Shown here: positions 46,036 through 54,335 of the stretch, in pieces | How positions within the stretch are numbered: position 1 is the first letter of the stretch | Layout of the letters: every line of letters begins with the position of its first letter | Origin: Oscillospiraceae bacterium | Lineage (GTDB): Bacteria; Bacillota; Clostridia; Saccharofermentanales; Saccharofermentanaceae | Assembly (NCBI GenBank): GCA_902788505.1 | Contig: CADAKH010000001.1 | Coordinates: forward strand, 99,674-163,673 | DNA: 64,000 nucleotides | Direction: 5' to 3' | The notes under the pieces: generated by a model | What the model was told of the DNA's origin: nothing | What the model saw: the letters and a program-made list of their open reading frames with translations, nothing else | Database searches by the model: none | Program-made: the position numbers and the translations under genes

Positions 46036-46629
46036 TTGAGCGTCATTAGTACCAAGTACGGTAATCTCCTTCCGTGCAGCGGAGCTTCGGACTACAGAAA
46101 GAAGCACCGCTGCGCGGTCTGTTTATATGACTCCCGTGCTTTGAAGAGCGTCTATCTTGAAGAGCCTCAGGTATTGTCTTTCCCGTCAGGTGAATATCAG
46201 GCCGAACTGATAACGTTTTACGAAGATGGCAACGCGAAAAGGATCTTCCCTTTATACGGCCAGATCAGCGCCTACTGGAGCATCGAAGAAGAAGCGGAAT
46301 ATGCACCATCATACGACTTCGAAATAGCAGGCGAAAAGTACCATATCAAGCCCGAGTGCATCTTCTTTTACCCGTCCGGGAGAATAAGGAGCATCACGCT
46401 CTGGCCCTCTGACGAAATGACTTTTAATACACCTGCAGGCCCAATAAAAACCAAACTCGGGATCGAGCTTTACGAGAGCGGCCGGATCAGGAGCATCGAA
46501 CCTGTTTACGGAACGGTCATTCACACACCGGCAGGTGATATAAAACCGTTTAAATACAGAGCTGTAATGATGCATGCGGAGAACGCAACGCTGAAGTTTA
46601 CTGAAGACGGCAATCTGATACTTAACTGA
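46036..46629 (+). CDS. Unknown protein with repeated Y-x-SGRIRSI units, end of the cluster
   Basis: The protein has 197 residues, TTG start three bases after the MetQ stop, so translation is probably coupled. The N-terminal part has Cys14 and a Cys26-x2-Cys29 pair (RCAVCLYDS). Three similar short repeats follow: YEDGNAKRIFPLYG, YPSGRIRSITLWPS and YESGRIRSIEPVYG. Between them a TFNTPAGPIKTK/VIHTPAGDIKP pair also repeats. The pattern is MORN-like, suggesting a beta-solenoid or beta-sheet scaffold. No function known to me; location makes it a possible accessory of the nitrogenase-like system. Confidence 0.7.
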   Translation: MSVISTKYGNLLPCSGASDYRKKHRCAVCLYDSRALKSVYLEEPQVLSFPSGEYQAELITFYEDGNAKRIFPLYGQISAYWSIEEEAEYAPSYDFEIAGEKYHIKPECIFFYPSGRIRSITLWPSDEMTFNTPAGPIKTKLGIELYESGRIRSIEPVYGTVIHTPAGDIKPFKYRAVMMHAENATLKFTEDGNLILN

Positions 46630-46640
46630 TGGAGGATACT

Positions 46641-47159
46641 ATGCTTATCCGAAGCGCAACGCCGGACGATGCAGGAAGGCTACTTGAGATCTATTCATAT
46701 TATGTTGCGAACACTGCGATAACATTTGAGATCGAAGTGCCTTCTCTCAATGAGTTTCAAGACCGGATCTCGAATACACTGACACGCTATCCGTATCTTG
46801 TCCTGGAAGACAACGGCAATATCGTAGGCTATGCCTATGCGGGCGTCTTTTATGACCGCGCTGCCTACGATCACTCCTGTGAAGTCACTATCTATCTTGA
46901 CCGTGATTCGCACCTGAAAGGATACGGCAAAAGTCTATATGAGACTCTTGAAAATGAGCTAAAGGCAAGGCATCTTATCAACCTGTATGCCTGCATCGCA
47001 GATCCTGTCGCTGAAGACGAATATCTCACCAGAAACAGCGAACAGTTCCATGAACATCTGGGCTATATCAAAGTCGGAGAATTTCATAAGTGCGGCTATA
47101 AATTCGGCCGCTGGTACAACATGATCTGGATGGAAAAGATCATCGGCGAACACAAGTGA
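46641..47159 (+). CDS. GNAT acetyltransferase, phosphinothricin acetyltransferase-like
   Basis: About 172 residues. Blocks IRSATPDDAGRLLEIY, VGYAYAGVFYDRAAYDHSCE and VTIYLDRDSHLKGYGKSLYE match the Pat/MddA-type GNATs that acetylate phosphinothricin or methionine sulfone and sulfoximine. A Met-analogue acceptor would suit the sulfur context but is inference. The ATG at 46641 is chosen; the in-frame ATG at 46629 overlaps the GGAGG Shine-Dalgarno. Probably the last gene of the operon. Confidence 0.85.
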   Translation: MLIRSATPDDAGRLLEIYSYYVANTAITFEIEVPSLNEFQDRISNTLTRYPYLVLEDNGNIVGYAYAGVFYDRAAYDHSCEVTIYLDRDSHLKGYGKSLYETLENELKARHLINLYACIADPVAEDEYLTRNSEQFHEHLGYIKVGEFHKCGYKFGRWYNMIWMEKIIGEHK

Positions 47160-47200
47160 TTACGTCTTTTTTTCTCCGCCGCGAAAATCATTACTGAAAT

Positions 47201-47362
47201 CGGCAATTCTCTCTTAGTTTTTGCCGGTATTTGATGAGAATTCTCATGATATCGGCAACTATAGATTCAATTTGCCGATTTTGCCTTTAAATCCTTCTGT
47301 AAACGGCAACTCGCCCGCGACAAATTGCCGATATTAGGGCGATCACGCATAATTTTCGGCAA
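47201..47362. repeat. Phased array of seven CGGCAA / TTGCCG sites (about 52-bp period)
   Basis: CGGCAA begins at 47201, 47253, 47304 and 47357. The reverse complement TTGCCG begins at 47221, 47272 and 47325. Orientations alternate strictly, with steps of 20/32, 19/32, 21/32. The period is 51-53 bp, close to five helical turns. Sequences between the sites are not conserved, so this is not a simple tandem duplication. A perfect 14-bp palindrome ATGAGAATTCTCAT lies at 47234-47247. The 47160-47479 gap holds no gene. Confidence 0.75.
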
Positions 47363-47432
47363 TTCTGCATATGCATAACAATACAGATGCCCCCCCTGAA
47401 ATTCTCCGGAAAAACAAAAGGTGCGAGTCACA

Positions 47433-47441
47433 TGATATACT
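47433..47441 (+). promoter_or_regulatory. Extended -10 promoter of the 47480 gene
   Basis: TGA-TATACT, 38 bases before the ATG and about 70 bases after the phased array. Confidence 0.45.
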
Positions 47442-47479
47442 ACTGTTGTTTTACAATCATTTCGGAGTAGAGAACAGAT

Positions 47480-48556
47480 ATGGATAAGCGCGTTTTCGAG
47501 CCGGATTATTCGGCCATAAAAAAAAGAGTAATTACAGGTCTTGTTGCAGAGATCATTTTTACGGCGATAAGTGTTCCGGCAGCGCTATGGGTTTACAGTG
47601 CTGATATTTACGCGAAGCACCAGACATTAGATGATCTGCTTCTCGTTTTATCAGGTATCCTTTTAGCTCATCTTATTATGTCGGTCATAGCAACGATCAA
47701 AAGTTTCAGAAGATGCATCAAGTCCGCTTCGATCACAGAAGATGGAATGAAGATCAACAACTTTGAATACAGATCGAGTATAGATCCTGATAATCTGAGA
47801 GGGACAGGATTTAACTTCACGACAGGCTTATCGCAGCTTTTTGTGCCGTGTATGGGACAGGACCTTATCGTTATCGCATCTGATGATTCGGGAAAGCAGA
47901 TAAGAAGATTTTTCTGGACGGGACCTATAGCAGACAGGAACGCGAAAGTATTACGGGAGAATCTTACAGCTTTTTTAAAAGAAGGTGTTAAGGTAATAAA
48001 TGGCAGGCGTTTTGACTTAGTCAGAGAGACGGTCAGATCCAATCCTGTCACTGTCAAGATCGATAAGAACAAGTTCAAAGTAGACACTGTCAAGTTCTCG
48101 GTCATTATCGGCATTGTCGCTGTTGTCCTTTTAGCAGGCGCAGTGATGAATATAAAGACAATTTCTCTTGCAGTGATACTTACTGCCGGTGCAGGCTTTC
48201 TTGCAGCTTACTGGATAAGCATCGTCATGAAGACAAGATCAAACATAGACAGCCTTGTGACAGAACTTAAGCTGACTGACAAAACGCTCAGTGCCAATGG
48301 TGATTCTTACGACCTAAAAGAGCTTAAGACAGATCTGATATGTATCGGTAATCCCGATAAGGATTCGCAGGGTTCAGCATTCAGATTTGAGCCGCCTAAG
48401 ACCAGATTTGAAATCGGATTATATCTGTCATTAAGTGACTCTTCAAAGTCTAATAGATACTGGCTCGGTCCACAGATTGATTCGGAAACTGCCGCTGCTG
48501 TCATCCTCGCAGAATTTGCGAAGAAGATCGCTGAAGAGATGACGGAAAATACCTGA
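47480..48556 (+). CDS. Membrane protein with internal duplication, unknown function
   Basis: The protein has 358 residues. Two halves with the same plan: a pair of membrane helices (about 20-40, 50-72; and 208-228, 231-252) followed by a small beta-rich domain. The domain ends are similar: RRFFWTGPIADRNAKVLREN in the first and NRYWLGPQIDSETAAAVILA in the second, sharing an aromatic-x-x-GP block. The soluble part resembles bacterial PH-like domains only in outline. The gene is convergent with 48563 and lies downstream of the phased CGGCAA array. Confidence 0.7.
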   Translation: MDKRVFEPDYSAIKKRVITGLVAEIIFTAISVPAALWVYSADIYAKHQTLDDLLLVLSGILLAHLIMSVIATIKSFRRCIKSASITEDGMKINNFEYRSSIDPDNLRGTGFNFTTGLSQLFVPCMGQDLIVIASDDSGKQIRRFFWTGPIADRNAKVLRENLTAFLKEGVKVINGRRFDLVRETVRSNPVTVKIDKNKFKVDTVKFSVIIGIVAVVLLAGAVMNIKTISLAVILTAGAGFLAAYWISIVMKTRSNIDSLVTELKLTDKTLSANGDSYDLKELKTDLICIGNPDKDSQGSAFRFEPPKTRFEIGLYLSLSDSSKSNRYWLGPQIDSETAAAVILAEFAKKIAEEMTENT

Positions 48557-48562
48557 TAACAG

Positions 48563-50161
48563 TTACTCTTTCCTGAACTGTGAGATGAACTTCCAGGCAC
48601 ACTCTGCGCTGTGCTGTCTGAACTCGTGCACCTGATTGCTCACGCTAGCAAACGCAGTCCTGCATACACCGTCTTCGCTGTCGAAATAATTGACTGTCAG
48701 TGTTGAATCTCTTGTCGGATCGTAGAGCTTCTCCGTGCGGTCTCCGGGGATTCCCCAGATGGGATCTTCCCACTTGTCTTTGTCTTCGAAGGAGACTTCT
48801 TCAAATGTCTTCCTGAGCCTGTTTACCTGAGCGACATACTTAACACGCTCAAGTGATGAATCAGCATGGAAAGGGAGTTCCGGCAGGTGTGACTTTTCGC
48901 CGCCGGAATAGAAAACAGGAACTGGTACTGTCCTGTTGAGTTTATCTGTAACAGGCTTGCCCCAAAAAGTCTTATAGACGGGGAAGAGGGCGCTTGCCGG
49001 CATTATGCCTGCAAGAATCTCGGGACACTCCTGATAAAGATCCCATGTCTTTCCGCTTCCCATTGAAAAGCCTGTCGCATAAATGCGCGAAGTGTCAACA
49101 GGATACCTGGTGATAAGTGTTTCGATTACTTCCTTGGCTTCTGTGGCTGTGACGAACTGATGGTTCTCGATCGACACGAACAGGAAGTCATTCTTTCTTG
49201 CGACATCCCACCATCCCGCAACATATGTCAGATACATTGAAGAGTCTCCGCCGCCGTGGAATCCGACGACAAGAGGAACCGAACCTTTTTCCAAAAGGTC
49301 TTTGTTGTAGTAGGCAAAATAACCGACTTTGTGCTCGGGTGTCTTTACCGGAAGAAACTCGTTGTCAGGTGAAGTCTTAACGGTCACAAAACCGGCATCC
49401 TCTTTCATTCCGAGCTCTTCGAAGTCGGGCTCAAATTCGATCTTGCCGCACCACATCTTGAACTTCTTGACGAATGAATAGAAGTCCTTTTCGTATTCGG
49501 CATTATCTTTGATAAGAAGATTCTCGCAGTCTTTGAAAGCATTGTTGATCTCATCGCTGTTGCCGACGCTTAAGATCGCGATGTCTTTGCGTTGAACATC
49601 AGGAGTGATGCTTAATCTTTCCATTGAACACATTGCGGGAGTGATCTCGCCTGGTCCCCAGAGGTACTGGCCATCGACTTTTTGGAGAAGATTTTTTGCT
49701 ACATAATCTGCCGACTTGCCGTAGCTGTAGATGTCAGTTCTGAAGATCGCGCCTCTGGCAAAATAACCTTCGAAAGTCTGCGTGAAGAAATTGAAATTCT
49801 CGACTATGCCGTCTTTATAAACGGTGATCATCTTGATCTCGGCGATAACGTCAGCGTAGAGCGTACTGTCACAGTTCTCCCATCCGCCTTCTGCCTTAGG
49901 GTATATGAATAAAACGCTTGAATCAAAATCTGCGGCTATCTTCGAAAGACCTGTTTTCTCTGCAAATTCGACTGCGCTCACTATATCCTTTGCTTCTTCC
50001 TCGAAAACCAGAATGAGCGGCGCTCTGAATCCGTAGTTATTCGTCTGACCGTCAAGGCTGTTATCGGGCACATAGGCTTTCATCCGGAATGAATCAAATT
50101 CATGCTCCCAGCATACTCCGCCGGCGCATGTTTTTACTTCAGGTCTTTCCATCATAGGCAT
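48563..50161 (-). CDS. Esterase, PHB-depolymerase/feruloyl-esterase-like
   Basis: The protein has 532 residues without a signal peptide. The C-terminal half is an alpha/beta hydrolase: LVVGFHGGGDSSMY (oxyanion loop), RIYATGFSMGSGKTWDLYQE (G-x-S-x-G nucleophile Ser about 366) and a late His near HEFRQHSAECAW. The N-terminal 220 residues are a beta-rich domain of unknown type. The layout is typical of esterase D/PHB depolymerase-like enzymes of gut Clostridia. Shine-Dalgarno AAGGAGG. Single gene. Confidence 0.82.
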   Translation of the reverse strand: MPMMERPEVKTCAGGVCWEHEFDSFRMKAYVPDNSLDGQTNNYGFRAPLILVFEEEAKDIVSAVEFAEKTGLSKIAADFDSSVLFIYPKAEGGWENCDSTLYADVIAEIKMITVYKDGIVENFNFFTQTFEGYFARGAIFRTDIYSYGKSADYVAKNLLQKVDGQYLWGPGEITPAMCSMERLSITPDVQRKDIAILSVGNSDEINNAFKDCENLLIKDNAEYEKDFYSFVKKFKMWCGKIEFEPDFEELGMKEDAGFVTVKTSPDNEFLPVKTPEHKVGYFAYYNKDLLEKGSVPLVVGFHGGGDSSMYLTYVAGWWDVARKNDFLFVSIENHQFVTATEAKEVIETLITRYPVDTSRIYATGFSMGSGKTWDLYQECPEILAGIMPASALFPVYKTFWGKPVTDKLNRTVPVPVFYSGGEKSHLPELPFHADSSLERVKYVAQVNRLRKTFEEVSFEDKDKWEDPIWGIPGDRTEKLYDPTRDSTLTVNYFDSEDGVCRTAFASVSNQVHEFRQHSAECAWKFISQFRKE

Positions 50162-50230
50162 AGTGAAATTCCTCCTTAAAATCCCCTTTATATCTTTTTA
50201 TTCTAACTCTTTATCAGAAAACATCACAAT

Positions 50231-50269
50231 AAAAAAGACATCCGTTTTCTGAAATAAGGAAAACGGATG
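50231..50269 (-). terminator. Terminator of the 50297 gene
   Basis: CATCCGTTTTC and GAAAACGGATG form a perfect 11-bp stem. The A run at 50231-50236 gives the T tract on the minus strand. Confidence 0.85.
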
Positions 50270-50296
50270 CCATGATGTTTTCTTTTGTGTTGAAGA

Positions 50297-50761
50297 TTAC
50301 TCTTCGGAGATGAGGTTCAATTCGTCGTTAAGTCTTGCAACGATAACTCTTTCACCGGGATTGTATTCCTTCTTGCCGATGAAAGCTGAAATGTTCTGTC
50401 CCTCAAGTCCTCTTACTGTATAACCCTTATCTGTCTTATCGATTACCTCGCCGGAGAAGAACTCGTAATCGTGATTCTTGATAGCCTTTGCTGTAGCGAA
50501 AATGTTGTAAACAGCGTAGATAGGGAAGACGATGCAGAGAAGTCCGAGCGTGCTGATGATGAAGAATCTCATGAAGTAGATAAGAAGGATCAGGATAACG
50601 AGTACAACTGCACTTACTATGATCGAGACAGGCAGAAGTTTGATGGATGATGATCTTGATTTCTTAATGAACTTTTCCTGAAGTTCATCACTTACGGTTA
50701 CAGGTGTTAAGTACTGTTTATCCACAGCATCTTTAACCTGAGATTTAACGTCAGAAGCCAT
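50297..50761 (-). CDS. Small membrane protein with C-terminal OB/NfeD-like domain
   Basis: About 154 residues from the ATG at 50761 (MASDVKSQVKDAV), which follows AAAGAGGT; the longer frame to 50893 lacks a ribosome site. Two adjacent hydrophobic segments (about 40-85) are followed by a soluble tail with FFSGEVIDKTDKGYTVRGLE...NPGERVIVARLND, a short beta-barrel-like pattern as in NfeD tails. Function unknown. Single-gene unit with its own terminator. Confidence 0.65.
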   Translation of the reverse strand: MASDVKSQVKDAVDKQYLTPVTVSDELQEKFIKKSRSSSIKLLPVSIIVSAVVLVILILLIYFMRFFIISTLGLLCIVFPIYAVYNIFATAKAIKNHDYEFFSGEVIDKTDKGYTVRGLEGQNISAFIGKKEYNPGERVIVARLNDELNLISEE

Positions 50762-50916
50762 AATTGTTATTACCTCTTTTTCAGAATTGCCGTCAGAGAT
50801 TAAACAGCAAAGTTTGAAATAAGTCAATATTATGAACTTTGACAGTTTGTTGAAGAGTATGTGTATCAAGCGCTTTAAGGACTTTTTGTGCAACTGTGCA
50901 TGCCAGTGTCGGGGTA

Positions 50917-50938
50917 GTGTTTACAGACCTTTAAACAC
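50917..50938 (+). promoter_or_regulatory. GTGTTT-N10-AAACAC inverted repeat
   Basis: GTGTTT (50917-50922) and AAACAC (50933-50938) form a dyad about 90 bases before the zinc-ribbon gene, between two divergent genes. Possible operator. Confidence 0.35.
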
Positions 50939-51025
50939 CCATTAACAGATTTCAGATATTCATCGGGTAAAGTAGAACTGTGAATAAAATGATAAATCAG
51001 AAAATCTGAGATAAGGAGATTAGAT

Positions 51026-51289
51026 ATGGCTGAAAAAACGATCAATATTGAAAGGATCTATCAGGTGACAGGTTCCAATGAAACTTCATATAATCCTGAC
51101 GGAGCTCTTTGTCCCAAGTGCAGACAGCCGGCGCTTGTAAGTTCTTCAGAACTAAAAAAGACTATTTGCACAAGTTGCGGACATGTGGATGAGCATCTCT
51201 GTCCTTATTGCGGAACAACCAAGATGCGCGCATTTGGCCCGGGCAGAACGATCCTCTGTTCTATCTGCGGCTATGAACCGCAGTACTGA
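51026..51289 (+). CDS. Small double zinc-ribbon protein
   Basis: The protein has 87 residues. Four C-x2-C knuckles: CPKC (about 29-32), CTSC (about 49-52), CPYC (about 59-62) and CSIC (about 79-82), which pair into two zinc ribbons. No enzymatic domain. Such proteins are often RNA- or protein-binding accessory factors, but the role here is unknown. Shine-Dalgarno AAGGAG; strong terminator follows. Confidence 0.75.
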   Translation: MAEKTINIERIYQVTGSNETSYNPDGALCPKCRQPALVSSSELKKTICTSCGHVDEHLCPYCGTTKMRAFGPGRTILCSICGYEPQY

Positions 51290-51313
51290 GATTCGAGACT
51301 GTAATTATTGAAG

Positions 51314-51339
51314 AAGGCCGGCAGATTTGCCGGCCTTTT
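51314..51339. terminator. Intrinsic terminator between convergent genes
   Basis: AAGGCCGGCA-GATT-TGCCGGCCTT with T tract; a perfect 10-bp stem. Confidence 0.9.
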
Positions 51340-51363
51340 AGTTTAAATTTATAAAACACCTGA

Positions 51364-53064
51364 TTAGTCTGCTGATACTATCCTGTAGACAACAATAAAT
51401 TCGTTTTCGTATTCGATGATACTCTCAACATTACTGCAGTAATGCTCTTCGATATACCATTCTATTGTCTCTATGCAATATGAACTCGACTCAGTGTGTA
51501 AAACCAATCTTATATTTTCACTGTCAACACACTGTTCCCATATGCTCGTATCTGTATCGGTTGTACCGGAATAATTCTGTCCCGGAATTGCAACTCCGGC
51601 CCCCCAACCTCCCATATAACAATATCTGTTTTGTAAGATATCCTGAGGCAGATCATATATATTGCGATCCGTATCGACATCATAAGCCATAGGATGAATC
51701 ACATAAAAGTAATTATCATTGCTGCAGGCATCAAGAAATGCAGCATGCAAATAATGGAAATAGTTTCTGTATGCGGATTGCTTTGCTGCGGGTAAGTATC
51801 CCAAAACTAAAACAATTACTCCGGTAACAAGTGAAACGATAGCAATAATTATTTCTTTGCGGATTTTGATTTTGTAGGTTTCAATTATTTTTTTGATTGC
51901 AGGAGTAAGATCACTGTTTAAATAGAACATTGAAACAAGCAAAGCAACAAGAATTCCAAAATCCACTCTGTGTACACCATACCTGCCGGAATAAACCAAG
52001 TATAATTCCAACATCATAAAGCAACCGATGAGCAGCAGCGGATACATTTTTTTCTTTGAGCTGAACAGCATGATCGCAAGGCCTGATATTATAGAAAGGA
52101 GCAATACCTGTTGTGTCATTGTCATATCCGTGATGAAAGTAAAATACGTTGACAGGACTTCCGGTATGGCAGGGCTCTGTTTAGTTGAACTATAGACAGC
52201 GCTTAAGGTCTTTAATCTGTCTACCGTAAAGACATTTGGGTCATTATTCATCCAACCGTGAATCATATATATCTCAGAATCAGCACTGTCAAGAGAATCA
52301 GAATTCAGATTATAGTCCTGAATTCTGGATCTGTAGAAGTTGTACTGTTCGAATTCAGCTGATCCCGGGGTTTTGGCATTGATGAAATTTCCGGCTGAAT
52401 GGCACAGTGTTATCAAAGCAACAGTAATCAGTACACAGATCAGGAATTTTCTCAATGCGGTTTTGTCGCTTTTTCTCATATCAAGAAATTCGAAAAAGTA
52501 AACAATAAATACAAATGGACATGTCGAAAACAAAGCTTCCATCCTCATCATGCTTGCAAGAAGCAACAGACCGATACATGCAATTGTAAAGATGAATTTT
52601 TTCTTTTCCTTAATAGAATAGACAAGTCCTATTCCGCCGGCGATAGTTGCCAGTGCAGCAGTTTTTGTAAATTGAACATCAAAGAGAGTTTCCATGACAG
52701 CAGCCAGGACGATAAAGCCAAGTGCAATGCCGAACTTTCTGAATTTGTTGTTTAAAACATATATGAGAACAAAAATAGAGAGCAGGCATATTCCGTAGTG
52801 CATAATGAAATACCAGTTTACGTTCGGAAAAACAGAGACCAGAATACGCAAAACAATTCCAAGAATCCTGTTTATAAATATAAGATAAGAAGTCCCGCTG
52901 GTGACAGCTGTCCCATACAATAAAGATTCCATACCGGGATCGTCATTTGTCTCATATATTGGGTGTAACAGCAATGAAAAAACAAGCGCAAAAACACATG
53001 ACAAAAATGCGATAATGGAACCACGGTGTGTTTTTATAAAACTGTTTTTGTTTTCAGCAAGCAT
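51364..53064 (-). CDS. Polytopic membrane protein, probable surface-glycan biosynthesis
   Basis: A 566-residue protein with about 11-12 hydrophobic helices and a C-terminal extracytoplasmic region of about 130 residues. An early loop reads HPIYETNDDPGMESLLYG, with acidic residues after the first helix, as in GT-C glycosyltransferases and EpsG/O-antigen-polymerase-like proteins. No precise family assigned. It is more AT-rich than the rest of the window and has no clear Shine-Dalgarno. Same strand as the broken acyltransferase upstream; the two may have been acquired together. Confidence 0.6.
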   Translation of the reverse strand: MLAENKNSFIKTHRGSIIAFLSCVFALVFSLLLHPIYETNDDPGMESLLYGTAVTSGTSYLIFINRILGIVLRILVSVFPNVNWYFIMHYGICLLSIFVLIYVLNNKFRKFGIALGFIVLAAVMETLFDVQFTKTAALATIAGGIGLVYSIKEKKKFIFTIACIGLLLLASMMRMEALFSTCPFVFIVYFFEFLDMRKSDKTALRKFLICVLITVALITLCHSAGNFINAKTPGSAEFEQYNFYRSRIQDYNLNSDSLDSADSEIYMIHGWMNNDPNVFTVDRLKTLSAVYSSTKQSPAIPEVLSTYFTFITDMTMTQQVLLLSIISGLAIMLFSSKKKMYPLLLIGCFMMLELYLVYSGRYGVHRVDFGILVALLVSMFYLNSDLTPAIKKIIETYKIKIRKEIIIAIVSLVTGVIVLVLGYLPAAKQSAYRNYFHYLHAAFLDACSNDNYFYVIHPMAYDVDTDRNIYDLPQDILQNRYCYMGGWGAGVAIPGQNYSGTTDTDTSIWEQCVDSENIRLVLHTESSSYCIETIEWYIEEHYCSNVESIIEYENEFIVVYRIVSAD

Positions 53065-53168
53065 AATATATAAATATCAGATAAGATCCCGAATATAACC
53101 TGATATATAATATCCTTAATCTTCTGACATATCAAATTGCAGTGATATTTCTTTACTCACAGAAACAG

Positions 53169-54193
53169 TTAACCGGTCTTAAGTATCTTGTCTATTCCGG
53201 TTCTGAGTCTCCTGTTAAAGTCTGTTTCTTTCTTGACGGATTCAATTGCGACAGAGATCAGAAGAGTGAAAGTAAAACACAATAAAAATGTGATGATCGG
53301 GTTGCTGATCCCAAGAGCGGGAAAAACAACATTATAAAAAACAGAATGGATATAAAAAATGTCTGCCGAATAAGCACCCAGCTTTTCAAATGCAAATGAA
53401 ACTTTATCGTCATGACGGAACGCATAAACTGCGGTGACCACGCCTAAGGCCATAACTGTTGATAACGGATCAAACCTAAGAAAAATATTTTTGGAAACAA
53501 GAGAAATATACTCGTTCCTGAGACATAAAACGGCTGTGAAGACGAGAATGGATAATGCAATAAAAGGAATCCTGAAAATGTTGTTGATTTTAGGAATGTA
53601 TTTAAATACCCGGTACTTTTGAAATAGGATTCCAAGAACAACTATGAGCAGATATTCATCTAAATATCCGCCGTATTCATAATATATCTTCCATTTAAAG
53701 AGCCATACAAGAGCCAAAACAAGCGCAATCGAAAACCATTTTATTTTGTAACAATAAAATAGATTAGCGGGAATGTAACTATTATCAGAACCAGCATATT
53801 AATGTACCAGCCACTCAACAAGCCGGGTGTGCCAAAGTATTGTGATACATTAAACAGGTCTGAAATCCAGTTTAAAGGGGATCCGGAAAAGAACGCATAT
53901 ACACCCTCAGCATTAAAACAAAGAGAGAAAATCAAGTTGACTATATTGCATATCCAAAGCGGTACATACAATAGTATCAGTCTCTTTAATACGAATTTGA
54001 ACGGATGCCTGTTTTGTGTTGTTTCAAGTTGTGATGCGAATCCGTATGCTGAAATAAAAAGAAAGATCCAGACAACAACTCTGAAACCGGATCTGATAGA
54101 AGAAAAGCGTGAGAGATCATACCAATTATGGTGAAAAACCAATAACAGAATAGATAGGCCCTTAATAAATTGTGTGTCACTTTTTGAAATCAT
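53169..54193 (-). pseudogene. Acyltransferase 3 family protein, interrupted by a frameshift
   Basis: The first frame (54193 down to 53741) gives the N-terminal half: FIKGLSILLLVFHHNWYDLS (the acyltransferase-3 start with its His pair), FLFISAYGFAS and LKRLILLYVPLW. It ends ...YFIVTK-stop. The second frame (usable to 53169) gives the remaining helices, GYLDEYLLIVVLG...SADIFYIHSVFYN. In the second frame the sequence reads back without a stop through KIKWFSIALVLALVWLF. A -1 shift at the AAAA run (about 53744-53747) joins them to ...YFIVTKIKWFSIAL. The intact protein would be a membrane O-acyltransferase for surface sugars. Either a real mutation or an assembly error. Confidence 0.75.
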
Positions 54194-54224
54194 AATGTTT
54201 CTCTATGTGCAAATAAAAGACCTT

Positions 54225-54253
54225 TTGATACGCTTATCATGAACATGTAATAT
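54225..54253 (+). promoter_or_regulatory. Promoter of the radical SAM gene
   Basis: TTGATA (54225-54230), a 17-bp spacer and TAATAT (54248-54253), with an AT-rich stretch after it. Confidence 0.6.
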
Positions 54254-54335
54254 TATATTATAATTGGATTGATTAGTCATCGTTATCCATTTGAATGAAT
54301 TCGTATGCTCGGCAGCATTATAAGGAAAATATGGT

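Noticed and set aside
47201..47362. CRISPR array
   Set aside because: The repeated element is only 6-8 bp, alternates in orientation and has no cas genes near it.
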